A stretch of DNA of 64,000 nucleotides, taken from positions 1 to 64,000 of the forward strand of contig NZ_JACGWS010000017.1 in NCBI RefSeq assembly GCF_014397005.1, given 5' to 3'. Shown here piece after piece: positions 35,801-44,997 of this stretch. Source of the DNA: Kordia aestuariivivens. GTDB taxonomy: Bacteria; Bacteroidota; Bacteroidia; Flavobacteriales; Flavobacteriaceae. The translations under genes and the position numbers were made by a program. The notes under the pieces were generated by a model. It searched no databases, was not told the origin of the DNA, and saw nothing but the letters and a program-made list of their open reading frames with translations. Within the stretch, counting starts at the first letter, position 1; every line of letters begins with the position of its first letter.

Positions 35801-37057
35801 AAGATCACGAAAGTGTATGTTAAAGATGGAAACAAAAAGCGAAAATTTATTCCGCCACTAAAAAACTTCAGAACGAAAGCAAAAGATCATTTGGAGCAAA
35901 TTTTGATATCTTTCAAAAATAAAAATAAAGTTGTTACCAAAAATAAAAACAAGACTAAAACAAGTCAGAAAGGCGTGCTGAATGAAAAGGTGCAGTTAAC
36001 ACCAAGAGGTCAACTACATAAAGAAACCGTGTACAGTCATACTAAAAAAGTGATTGTGACAAAAGAAAAAGTTTCGAGTAAGTTTACTATCGAGAAGATT
36101 CAGCAAGTTACCAAACCAACATATCGAGAAGCGTTACTAAAACGTTTGGCGGCGAATAACAATGATCCAAAGAAAGCATTTGCTGGAAAAAATAGTCTTA
36201 GCAAGAATCCTATTTATTTGGATGAAGCTAAAACAAAACTGTTACCAGAAATCGTAAAAACGCAGTATTTTGAAGATAATTACACCATTAGAAAAGAAAT
36301 AAATCCTGATAATTTTAAGGATGCAAAAAGTCTATTAAAAATTATTGATATAGGAGTGCAAAATATTTTAAAACTGCGGTTACAAGAATACAACGGAAAT
36401 GCCAAATTAGCATTTTCTGATCTTGAGAAAAACCCTATTTGGTTAGACAAAGAAAAAGGAATTTCTATAAAACGAGTTCGTATCGATGGCATTAAAAATG
36501 CAGAAGCATTACATTCAAAAACAGATCATTTCGGAAAACCCATATTGTCTAAAGATAGTAAAAGTATTGCTGTTGATTTTGTAAGTACAGGAAATAATCA
36601 TCATGTAGCTATTTATAAAGACCAACAAGGAAAACTTCACGATGTAGTAGTTTCTTTCTATGAAGCTGTAGCGCGTGTAAATTTAGGAATTCCAATCATT
36701 GACAAAGCACTAAATGAAAATCTAGGTTGGAAATTTTTATTCACGATGAAGCAAAATGAAATGTTTGTATTTCCTTCTGAAAATTTCAATCCGAAAGAAA
36801 TTGATTTAGAAGATCAAAAAAATAATACGATAGTTAGTAAACATTTATTCAGAGTTCAAAAGTTTTCAAAGCTTGTATACGGAAATTCTGCAATTAGGGA
36901 ATATGTTTTTAGACATCATTTAGAAACAGAACTGATAGATAAAAAAGAGCTAAAAGAAATTACATTTCATAGCTTAAAAAGTTTATCACTTTTGGATCAA
37001 ATAGTTAAAGTAAGAATTAATCATATTGGAAAAATTGTACACGTAGGAGAATATTAA
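32882..37057 (+). CDS. cas9: Type II-C CRISPR endonuclease Cas9
   Basis: RNA-guided nuclease that cuts both DNA strands. RuvC-I: D8 in LGLDLGTTSIGWAL. Arg-rich bridge helix about 59-85. RuvC-II: E680 in VELSREL. HNH: D761-I-E-H764, with N787. RuvC-III: H929 and D932 in HHAMDALTVAF. The 1391-residue length falls in the Bacteroidota II-C range and no csn2 or cas4 is nearby. All catalytic residues are kept, so the enzyme looks active. cas1 begins 11 bases after the stop. Confidence 0.97.
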   Translation: MKKVLGLDLGTTSIGWALVDEGENEKEESEIIKLGVRVNPLTTDEKTDFEKGRPLSTNADRTLKRSARRNLQRFKLRRKNLIEILTKHHIIDENTKLTEIGNHTTHQTVALRAKAAKHKIEKDEFARVLLAINKKRGYKSSRKVKNEDEGFAIDGMAVAKELYNQQLTPGQYVHQLLKENKKYIPDFYQSDLQQELDTVWKFQQQFYESILTDELYTKLKGQGQQNSRKLFLAIHQIYTAENKGKRNEVRLQHYAWRNEALTKQLSIAEVAYVLVAINNEINKSSGYLGAISDRSKSLYFKNVTVGESLYAQLQKDRHISLKNQVFYRQDYLDEFEKIWETQAQFHPELTTELKTEVRDIIIFYQRKLKSQKHLISDCQFEKGHKAIPKSSPLFQEFKIWQNLNHLEFEHIQTNEKIKFTEFEDEARQFVFEELNLRGTLKSKELKKLLQLKTPKYWKANFEEIEGNRTNEVLYNVYQRIAEIEGYGFDWNKKTAKEIHTELAIIFKEAKINSEILTFDTTIEGNDFDKQKSYQLWHLLYAAEDGKKITEADRLLYGDTNVALKKKLHMTYGFKPNYASLLVHVSFQQDYGNLSSRAIRKIIPFLIDGHNFSEAARLAKYNHSNSLTKEEQKNRVLKEKLSLLKKNELRNPVVEKILNQMVNLVNQVIETYGKPDEIRVELSRELKKSAKERADMTKHINEATTKNQNIRELLQKEFGIQHPTRNDIVKYKLYEELSLNGYKTLFTNTYIPKEKLFSKEIDIEHIIPKAILFDDSFSNKTLAYRNVNLAKADSTALDFITQKYTSDLDSYIARVETLYQSKKISKGKYKKLLMSRNELPEGFIERDLRNSQYIAKKATQMLQEVFGTVHTTSGRITDKLREDWDLINVMKELNLSKYQVLGLTEKQIRKNGNSVEIIKDWTKRNDHRHHAMDALTVAFTTYDHVQYLNNLNAIYGLKDEEIDHKKSNLKGIKNKITKVYVKDGNKKRKFIPPLKNFRTKAKDHLEQILISFKNKNKVVTKNKNKTKTSQKGVLNEKVQLTPRGQLHKETVYSHTKKVIVTKEKVSSKFTIEKIQQVTKPTYREALLKRLAANNNDPKKAFAGKNSLSKNPIYLDEAKTKLLPEIVKTQYFEDNYTIRKEINPDNFKDAKSLLKIIDIGVQNILKLRLQEYNGNAKLAFSDLEKNPIWLDKEKGISIKRVRIDGIKNAEALHSKTDHFGKPILSKDSKSIAVDFVSTGNNHHVAIYKDQQGKLHDVVVSFYEAVARVNLGIPIIDKALNENLGWKFLFTMKQNEMFVFPSENFNPKEIDLEDQKNNTIVSKHLFRVQKFSKLVYGNSAIREYVFRHHLETELIDKKELKEITFHSLKSLSLLDQIVKVRINHIGKIVHVGEY

Positions 37058-37068
37058 AAATAGAAGTT

Positions 37069-37959
37069 ATGATAAAGCGTACCATTTATGTTGGTTCCCC
37101 CGCTTATTTAAGACTAAAACAAAAACAATTAGTAGTAGAAGATCCCGAAGACAAAAGTATCAAAGGAACAATTCCTATTGAAGATATGGCTTTATTGATG
37201 TTGGATCATTATCAAATTACTTTAAGTAATCAATTATTAATAAAGCTGCAAGGAAACAATATAGCAGTGGTAAGTTGTGATGCACACCATTTACCATTTG
37301 GCATTATGTTGCCGCTGTATGGGCATACCGAACATTCAGATCGTATAAAACACCAAATAGCTGCTTCCGAACCTTTAAAAAAACAATTGTGGAAGCAAAC
37401 CATAGAACAAAAAATTAAAAATCAACAGGCGTTGCTCAAACTAAATAACAAGCCTTATGAGCAAATGGATTTCTATTGGCAGAATGTCAAAAGTGGCGAC
37501 ACTACTAATTGTGAAGCCAAAGCGGCGCAACATCACTGGAAACATTTATTTGAGAATTTCACTAGAGAACGTTTTGGCAATGCTCCTAATAACTTATTAA
37601 ACTTTGGATATGCAGTTCTCAGAAGTATTGTTGCAAGAGCATTAGTAAGTAGTGGGTTATTGCCCGTTTTAGGTATTTTTCATCGCAACAAATACAATCC
37701 GTATTGCTTAGCAGATGATATTATGGAACCGTACCGACCTTTTGTCGATAAAATGGTATACAATTATATTTCTTTGCATGGAGTTCACGAAAAATTGACC
37801 AAAGATAGTAAAGCATACTTACTCAATATAGCCACACAAGATGTATGGATTGATGGTGTAGAACGTCCATTAATGGTTGCCGTAACGACTACAACAGCTA
37901 GTTTGTACAAATGTTATGGTGGAGAACAACGACACATAAAATACCCAACACTTGATTAA
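37069..37959 (+). CDS. cas1: CRISPR adaptation endonuclease Cas1
   Basis: Integrase for spacer capture, working with Cas2. Metal ligands E149 (NCEAKAAQHHW), H205 (FHRNKYN) and D216/D217 (LADDIMEPYRPF) are at the family positions. Length 296 is normal for type II. cas2 starts 12 bases after the stop. Confidence 0.96.
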   Translation: MIKRTIYVGSPAYLRLKQKQLVVEDPEDKSIKGTIPIEDMALLMLDHYQITLSNQLLIKLQGNNIAVVSCDAHHLPFGIMLPLYGHTEHSDRIKHQIAASEPLKKQLWKQTIEQKIKNQQALLKLNNKPYEQMDFYWQNVKSGDTTNCEAKAAQHHWKHLFENFTRERFGNAPNNLLNFGYAVLRSIVARALVSSGLLPVLGIFHRNKYNPYCLADDIMEPYRPFVDKMVYNYISLHGVHEKLTKDSKAYLLNIATQDVWIDGVERPLMVAVTTTTASLYKCYGGEQRHIKYPTLD

Positions 37960-38316
<357 letters not shown>

Positions 38317-38425
38317 GATAAAAAAAATGGAGTAAGACTCTAAAAAATGATTCAATAAGATGCATTTTTTAAATTCTAAAAAGTAATCCCGAAGTACTGA
38401 TTTTAGGCAACATTTCGGGATTGAC

Positions 38426-41130
38426 CTTGTGATTCCTCACGTAAAAATACAATTTGAAAGCAATTCACAACAAGCAGCACGTGCAATATTAGGAGACGAA
38501 ACTTGTGATTCCTCACGTAAAAATACAATTTGAAAGCAATTCACAACTAGACGATGCCTTGTGTTCCACTTGTGACTCTTGTGATTCCTCACGTAAAAAT
38601 ACAATTTGAAAGCAATTCACAACTAAATGCAGGGTGTATTGATATTGATGGATCTTGTGATTCCTCACGTAAAAATACAATTTGAAAGCAATTCACAACT
38701 AGGGAGCGTAGGACTAGAACAGATAAAATCTTGTGATTCCTCACGTAAAAATACAATTTGAAAGCAATTCACAACTGAGGTTTGCGCATTCCTTTAACTT
38801 TTAAACTTGTGATTCCTCACGTAAAAATACAATTTGAAAGCAATTCACAACGGAGTCTAGCAAACACATTGGCTATTTTAGCTTGTGATTCCTCACGTAA
38901 AAATACAATTTGAAAGCAATTCACAACAGAGAGGGGGGAGCACATTATGTTGATATTCTTGTGATTCCTCACGTAAAAATACAATTTGAAAGCAATTCAC
39001 AACCTATGGAGCGCGCTAAAAAAATAATTAAAGCTTGTGATTCCTCACGTAAAAATACAATTTGAAAGCAATTCACAACAAATAAAAGAAATTGTTTTAT
39101 GAGTCATAACTTGTGATTCCTCACGTAAAAATACAATTTGAAAGCAATTCACAACACTACCGCAGGAATGACGAAAATTATTAACCTTGTGATTCCTCAC
39201 GTAAAAATACAATTTGAAAGCAATTCACAACACAAATATAAATATGTTATGCTTAATAAACTTGTGATTCCTCACGTAAAAATACAATTTGAAAGCAATT
39301 CACAACATTGAGTCTGAGCAAGATTATAAAATGAACCTTGTGATTCCTCACGTAAAAATACAATTTGAAAGCAATTCACAACAAGTAATGCAAACAGTAA
39401 AACAAATCAGCTCTTGTGATTCCTCACGTAAAAATACAATTTGAAAGCAATTCACAACACAGTTGTCTGTATTCCATCAATAACATTTCTTGTGATTCCT
39501 CACGTAAAAATACAATTTGAAAGCAATTCACAACATGTATACACTATTCTCTGAGGCATCAAACCTTGTGATTCCTCACGTAAAAATACAATTTGAAAGC
39601 AATTCACAACAGATTATGAAGAAATACACCCTTAGAGATACTTGTGATTCCTCACGTAAAAATACAATTTGAAAGCAATTCACAACACCAGTGTGGTTAC
39701 GCAAAACTTATACTTTCTTGTGATTCCTCACGTAAAAATACAATTTGAAAGCAATTCACAACATTCATTGATAACTTCTGACCAGTCTTTTACTTGTGAT
39801 TCCTCACGTAAAAATACAATTTGAAAGCAATTCACAACTGGGTGTCTAACGTGCATGTGATGGTAATTCTTGTGATTCCTCACGTAAAAATACAATTTGA
39901 AAGCAATTCACAACTAGACGGAGATTTTGCAAAAGCTTATATACCTTGTGATTCCTCACGTAAAAATACAATTTGAAAGCAATTCACAACTCGTCTTGCT
40001 CTTGATGTTTATACCTCTTTCTTGTGATTCCTCACGTAAAAATACAATTTGAAAGCAATTCACAACTAACCCAATTTTTATTGTTTCCAGAATTCACTTG
40101 TGATTCCTCACGTAAAAATACAATTTGAAAGCAATTCACAACTGAATACATTCAAGTTTCGAGAATGGAAGACTTGTGATTCCTCACGTAAAAATACAAT
40201 TTGAAAGCAATTCACAACAAAACCTATTCATTGATTATATTGGTGAAGCTTGTGATTCCTCACGTAAAAATACAATTTGAAAGCAATTCACAACAAAAAG
40301 AAAGAAACTTTGTTTGAATTGTTCCTTGTGATTCCTCACGTAAAAATACAATTTGAAAGCAATTCACAACATTGCATACGTTATGTCAAGTAATGGAGAG
40401 CTTGTGATTCCTCACGTAAAAATACAATTTGAAAGCAATTCACAACAGTAAAAAGGAAAAAGCATTGTTTAAAATACTTGTGATTCCTCACGTAAAAATA
40501 CAATTTGAAAGCAATTCACAACCTGAGTATTTAGACTTATTACGGGAAGAAACTTGTGATTCCTCACGTAAAAATACAATTTGAAAGCAATTCACAACGT
40601 AGGCTTAAGTATTCTGTATCTAATTTCGCTTGTGATTCCTCACGTAAAAATACAATTTGAAAGCAATTCACAACTATGAACAATCAAGAGAACCTTCCAG
40701 AATTCTTGTGATTCCTCACGTAAAAATACAATTTGAAAGCAATTCACAACTAATAAAGTAAAATACTATTATTAATCCCCCTTGTGATTCCTCACGTAAA
40801 AATACAATTTGAAAGCAATTCACAACTAGCTTAACACCTTTATATCCTTCCTTCATCTTGTGATTCCTCACGTAAAAATACAATTTGAAAGCAATTCACA
40901 ACTTGAAATATTAACTGAATTAAAATACAAAGCTTGTGATTCCTCACGTAAAAATACAATTTGAAAGCAATTCACAACAATAGGATCAGCGCCCAAAAGT
41001 AAGGACTGCTTGTGATTCCTCACGTAAAAATACAATTTGAAAGCAATTCACAACTAGGTTAACGAGTGCGCCTATATAATCCAGCTTGTGATTCCTCACG
41101 TAAAAATACAATTTGAAAGCAATTCACAAC
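38426..41130 (-). CRISPR. Type II-C array, 36 repeats of 46 nt, 35 spacers
   Basis: Repeats have a period of 76 (46 + 30). In crRNA sense (minus strand) each starts GTTGTGAATTGC, whose 5' part pairs with the tracrRNA anti-repeat, which fixes the direction. I found all repeats identical by eye. Spacers are 30 nt except the eleventh (39232-39260, 29 nt). Ends of the repeat are complementary (TTGTGA...TCACAA), and GTGAGGAATCAC forms a small hairpin at its 3' end. A TTG-N18-TATTTTTA promoter-like pair lies inside each copy. A degenerate repeat start (CTTGTGACTG) follows the last spacer at 41160. Confidence 0.96.
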
Positions 41131-41169
41131 TCGGGGGTGAGAACCCCTCTTTCTCCGCACTTGTGACTG
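41131..41169 (-). repeat. Terminal spacer with degenerate repeat remnant
   Basis: A further 29-nt spacer (41131-41159) is followed by CTTGTGACTG, 8 of 10 matches to the repeat end and then no match. Degenerate repeats normally mark the oldest (trailer) end, which suggests that spacers are added on the cas2 side. Confidence 0.6.
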
Positions 41170-41217
41170 CTTAGTTATACCGAAGTGTAAAAGAGATATA
41201 ACTTAAATTGTATGGTA

Positions 41218-42027
41218 TTAGAAAAAGACTAAATCACTATCTTTTCCTTTATATATTGTGTAATATGTATATTTGTTTTCTCCCTCATACCATCTGTATC
41301 TCGATTGTGTAAATCTAAACATTTTCAAAGTTTCCTGTACTTCTTTTTGAAAAAGTTGTTTGTTTTTATTTGTGGTAAATATACTTCCCGTGAAGTTTAT
41401 ATAGTTTTTTCTTCTTCCTGATGCAGAAACTTCAATATCATTTTCCCACATTTTCGCATTTATGATTTTACTATATTCTTTTCTAAGTAGCGGAAATTCT
41501 TTAATTTGTATCTTTGAAATCTTGGCTTTTAATTTTGCGGTTAATTTTTGTGTAACTAAATCTTTTGATTGTTCACCTTCTTCTACAATTTTTGCCCAAC
41601 CACCAAATAGAACTAACTCAAATTGTAACTGATCTACTGTTTTTCTGTAACCTGAGAAATCAATACCTTCATCTATAGACGCTATTTCTCTTTTGATCTG
41701 TTCTTTTAAATTTTCTTCTTTTTCTTGCTCAATCTTTTGATTTTCTAATTCTCTTACTTTTTTCTTTTTTTCTAAAGCTAAATTATGCAAGCTATCTGCA
41801 TGATTAATAAGCTTTAAAGCTTCTGTATATAGAGAATCTTCTTTATTAATAGTTTCTAATTCAGTAATAGCGATTTGATAATTATCTTTTTCTATGCTTC
41901 TTTTCGCAGATTCGATTATAGATAAAGAATTATTGGTTTTATCGGTGATAAAACTTCCAATAATTCCAATAACTAAAAATATCACTAATATAATAACACA
42001 CCCTTTTCCTTTATTTTTATTTGACAT
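41218..42027 (-). CDS. Membrane-anchored hypothetical protein with coiled coil
   Basis: 269 residues. An N-terminal helix at 10-28 (GCVIILVIFLVIGIIGSF) anchors it, then TPR-like IAITELETINKEDSLYTEAL and a Lys/Glu coiled coil (about 85-112). The C-terminal half is soluble and of unknown family. It starts 15 bases after the stop of the next gene on the same strand. Confidence 0.6.
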   Translation of the reverse strand: MSNKNKGKGCVIILVIFLVIGIIGSFITDKTNNSLSIIESAKRSIEKDNYQIAITELETINKEDSLYTEALKLINHADSLHNLALEKKKKVRELENQKIEQEKEENLKEQIKREIASIDEGIDFSGYRKTVDQLQFELVLFGGWAKIVEEGEQSKDLVTQKLTAKLKAKISKIQIKEFPLLRKEYSKIINAKMWENDIEVSASGRRKNYINFTGSIFTTNKNKQLFQKEVQETLKMFRFTQSRYRWYEGENKYTYYTIYKGKDSDLVFF

Positions 42028-42042
42028 AGTAGAATTTTATAA

Positions 42043-42756
42043 TTAATTTTTATTTGAGTTTGACGATTCTTTTATACAAATATGTTCTTCAAACATATAT
42101 TTAGAAAGCGGTTTTAATGAATTCCCTGTTTCGGGGTGAAGTCCTAATGATGTAAAATATTGCAGTTCTTTTTTATGATTTTTACCATACCAAATTTTTA
42201 TAGTTCCCTCGGGGGTTTTATATTCAGTTTGACAATCAACTTCAATTTTTTTGAAGTTTTTTATTCTTTCCTCTTTGTATAATTTTAGTTGCCCCAATTC
42301 ATATTTTTCTAAATCAAATTGTACCTCTTCATAATGTGTTAAATTCCAAACCATCCATCGTTGTTTATTCAGTTTTATAATTATAAAAACTGTAACCAAA
42401 GCCAATAAAGTAATTATAATAAACCATTTACTTTTCCTAGCAAACTTTAAAAAACTGACTCTTGTTGGAGTATCTTTTTGATCTAATTGAGTTACAAAAT
42501 CTTCATAGCTATTATAGCCTATATATTCGGCAAGTTTATCAAGTAACCCAGTACTTGGATTCATAATTTTTCCAGTTTTTCCTTCCATGAATTGTTCATA
42601 ATATCTTGAAAAAGTCACTTTGCTTGTTTGGAAATTGAGTTTCATTGCAAATACATTTTCTAAATGTGATGAGACTCCGTTTTTACTGGTTTTACCGCTC
42701 TGTTGTTTCGCTTTTTTGAACGCTTGTTGAAATAGAATTTCTTTCATAAAAGTCAA
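42043..42756 (-). CDS. DNA-binding-like protein with a membrane helix
   Basis: 237 residues. The N-terminal ~95 residues look like a small helical regulator (KTSKNGVSSHLENVFA, INPSTGLLDKLAEYIGYNSYEDFV), followed by one membrane helix (WFIIITLLALVTVFIIIKL, about 111-129) and a C-terminal soluble domain. The arrangement is repeated elsewhere in Flavobacteriia as a membrane-bound regulator. Co-oriented with the following gene. Role unproven. Confidence 0.55.
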   Translation of the reverse strand: MTFMKEILFQQAFKKAKQQSGKTSKNGVSSHLENVFAMKLNFQTSKVTFSRYYEQFMEGKTGKIMNPSTGLLDKLAEYIGYNSYEDFVTQLDQKDTPTRVSFLKFARKSKWFIIITLLALVTVFIIIKLNKQRWMVWNLTHYEEVQFDLEKYELGQLKLYKEERIKNFKKIEVDCQTEYKTPEGTIKIWYGKNHKKELQYFTSLGLHPETGNSLKPLSKYMFEEHICIKESSNSNKN

Positions 42757-42907
42757 TGTTTAGTATTTATCATAAGTCCTACATGAGTTCCTCATGCTGT
42801 CTTCATCAATGTGTATACATATCTGTTTGATTATTGAGTAATTCGTGTTGACTGTTTTGTTTCATTTTGTTTGTTCATTTGCTTCAGAGTTTAAAAGATG
42901 ATCTCAC

Positions 42908-43091
42908 CCGTAATGAGGTTTACGGATTAAACTCCATAAGAAGTTGAAAACTTAAGTTGTTTCTAAAAAGGGAAGTCAAGACTTCTTCGGTTTTCACTTC
43001 TACTTCCCAAAACAATGGAGAGACGTCTCCAATTTTTAACGTGTGGCTAGTATGCAATATATATCTGAAAAACAACTTCGGACAGCCACAC
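42908..43091 (+). ncRNA. Candidate structured RNA: five consecutive hairpins
   Basis: In order: CCGTAA/TTACGG (42908-42925), AAGTT/AACTT (42941-42953), GGGAAGT/ACTTCCC (42970-43008), TGGAGA/TCTCCA (about 43016-43031), GTGTGGCT/AGCCACAC (43041-43048 and 43084-43091). They lie between the divergent regulator and the poly-proline lipoprotein. No ORF is seen in 42757-43117. A leader or small RNA is possible; there is no clear promoter. Confidence 0.4.
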
Positions 43092-43117
43092 TATTGTCAA
43101 ATTTTTAATTAAACAAA

Positions 43118-43288
43118 ATGAAGAAAATATATTTAGTTATACTTGTGGTTTTCCACATATTAGGGTTTCAATCGTGTACTCCAGAAGTATTAGATGAAAC
43201 AGATGAAATAGAAGCTTGTTGTGGTGATGAAGGTGAATTACCTCCACCACCTCCGCCACCGCCACCAGGAAATGGATTAGGAGATTAA
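43118..43288 (+). CDS. Small poly-proline lipoprotein
   Basis: 56 residues: signal MKKIYLVILVVFHILGFQSC (lipobox), acidic DETDEIEACCGDE, then nine consecutive prolines and GNGLGD. It lies 25 bases upstream of the histidine kinase. It is like the 29208 lipoprotein in size and position, so these tiny lipoproteins may pair with membrane genes. Confidence 0.55.
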   Translation: MKKIYLVILVVFHILGFQSCTPEVLDETDEIEACCGDEGELPPPPPPPPPGNGLGD

Positions 43289-43313
43289 TGTTATAATTTA
43301 GTATTTTAGAGGA

Positions 43314-44993
43314 ATGAAAAATAATACAAATTCATTCCTCTTTTTTTTAATTATTATTTTCTTCATGGGAAGCCAAAGCTTACTCGGACAAAGAAAAAAT
43401 GATAGTATTCCTTATTATGTAAAAAAGTCTCAAAATTTTAATAATGCTTCTGATTTAATTGAGGCGAAAACTTTTTTTGAAACAGAACTTAATAGCATAG
43501 AGAAAGACGATCCATATATTCTTTATTTTAAATATAACCTTGCTAGTATTGAAAAAAATATGAGCAATTATGAAGAAGCGGAAAATCTGCTAGTATCTAT
43601 ACTTGAAGAAATTGATTTATTTACTGATCCAGAATATAAAGCTCAATATCAAAAATCAGCTTTTAACTTATTAGGCAATATTTACAGAGAACAAAAAAAT
43701 AAAGAAAAAGCAATTGAGTTGTTTAATAGAGCTATACAAAGATCAGGTTCAGCATTAGACAGTGCTGTAATTTATAACAATATATCTAATATTTACAGAG
43801 AATTTAATGAAGTTGAAAATGCAAAAAATGAACTAGTAAATGCATACAATCTTTTTCCAAGATTTAAAGACACTCTTGAAAAGGCTAGAATATTAGATAA
43901 CTTAGGGTATATATATACTAAACTAGATAGTACTTTTTTAGGTTTAAAACTAATTAAAAGAGGATTAAGGCTCCGTGAAGAAGTTGGGATTAATACTGAA
44001 ATGTTTGCGAGTTATCATAAGTTGACTAAGTATTATCATGATCAAGGAAATGACACAATTTCAAGGTTTTATGCGAATAAGGTTTATGAACTAAGTCAAA
44101 AAATAAAAACTCCAAATTTTGAAGAAGATGCACTAGGGTTACAGATGGAATTGCATTCTGATCCAAGAGTAAGGAGATATAAAAAGCTCAATGATAGTCT
44201 ATCAAAAATTAAGTTTAACAACAATAATTATGCAATATATAAATATGATATTTCTGAACTAGAAAGACAAGTATTTCAAGAAAAATCTAATAAAGAACAA
44301 CAAAAAAGTAAAACTCTTTTATTTGCGTTTTTAGGTGGACTAATACTAATAATAGCGGTTTTCTTAATCATACTTCAGCGCAATCGAAACAAACGACATA
44401 CACTAACTCAAATTCATAAAACAGAACGCAATCTTTCCAAAAAAGTACATGACGAATTAGGAAATGATATTTTTTACCTAATGAATCAAATACAAACAAA
44501 TCCTGCTTCTTTGTTGGAAAAAGAAGGGTTACAAGTTTTAAATGGATTGAATGATATTTATGTCAAAGCGAGAGATATTTCTAAAACATATACAACTATA
44601 GATACCAATAAAGGGTATCACGATGAATTGCTATCCTTGTTAAATTCTTTTGGAAATGATTCGACTAAAATTGTAACAAATGAAATCGCTATAGATTTTT
44701 GGTATTCCGTATCTAAATTAAAAAAGGAACAAGTTTACAGAGTGCTACAAGAACTGCTTACCAATATGAAAAAACATAGTGAAGCTTCCTTAGTCGGTAT
44801 TACGTTTACAAAAATAAAAAAGAATATAATTATCAAGTATGTAGATAATGGTAAAGGTACCACCAAAGCGAATACTTTATTAAAAAATGGTCTGGCAAAT
44901 GTGGAAAACCGCATCGCCGAAATCAATGGAACTATTACTTTTGAGACGAGTCCTGAAAATGGATTTAAAACCGAAATACGATTTATTCAATAG
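43314..44993 (+). CDS. TPR-containing sensor histidine kinase
   Basis: 559 residues. N-terminal signal peptide, then TPR repeats (about 70-300) in the periplasm, a coiled coil, one membrane helix (LLFAFLGGLILIIAVFLIIL, about 338-357), a HisKA_3-like dimer with H379 in KKVHDELGND, and a HATPase_c domain (LQELLTNMKKHSEA, NGKGT). The response regulator starts 4 bases after its stop. It signals from the periplasmic TPRs, ligand unknown. Confidence 0.92.
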   Translation: MKNNTNSFLFFLIIIFFMGSQSLLGQRKNDSIPYYVKKSQNFNNASDLIEAKTFFETELNSIEKDDPYILYFKYNLASIEKNMSNYEEAENLLVSILEEIDLFTDPEYKAQYQKSAFNLLGNIYREQKNKEKAIELFNRAIQRSGSALDSAVIYNNISNIYREFNEVENAKNELVNAYNLFPRFKDTLEKARILDNLGYIYTKLDSTFLGLKLIKRGLRLREEVGINTEMFASYHKLTKYYHDQGNDTISRFYANKVYELSQKIKTPNFEEDALGLQMELHSDPRVRRYKKLNDSLSKIKFNNNNYAIYKYDISELERQVFQEKSNKEQQKSKTLLFAFLGGLILIIAVFLIILQRNRNKRHTLTQIHKTERNLSKKVHDELGNDIFYLMNQIQTNPASLLEKEGLQVLNGLNDIYVKARDISKTYTTIDTNKGYHDELLSLLNSFGNDSTKIVTNEIAIDFWYSVSKLKKEQVYRVLQELLTNMKKHSEASLVGITFTKIKKNIIIKYVDNGKGTTKANTLLKNGLANVENRIAEINGTITFETSPENGFKTEIRFIQ

Positions 44994-44997
44994 CCTT

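Noticed and set aside
32882-37057. Type II-A or II-B assignment for the CRISPR system
   Set aside because: No csn2 or cas4 is present; cas1 and cas2 follow cas9 directly, so II-C.
41131-41217. Classical CRISPR leader at the 41-kb end
   Set aside because: Only 57 bases are available and the flanking repeat is degenerate, pointing to the trailer end.
43140-43158. GTGGTTTTCCACA as another copy of the shared promoter motif
   Set aside because: It lies inside the signal peptide coding part of the small lipoprotein, so it may be chance.
44887-44997. Upstream extension of the response regulator
   Set aside because: It overlaps the kinase gene in another frame; the receiver domain starts at 44998.
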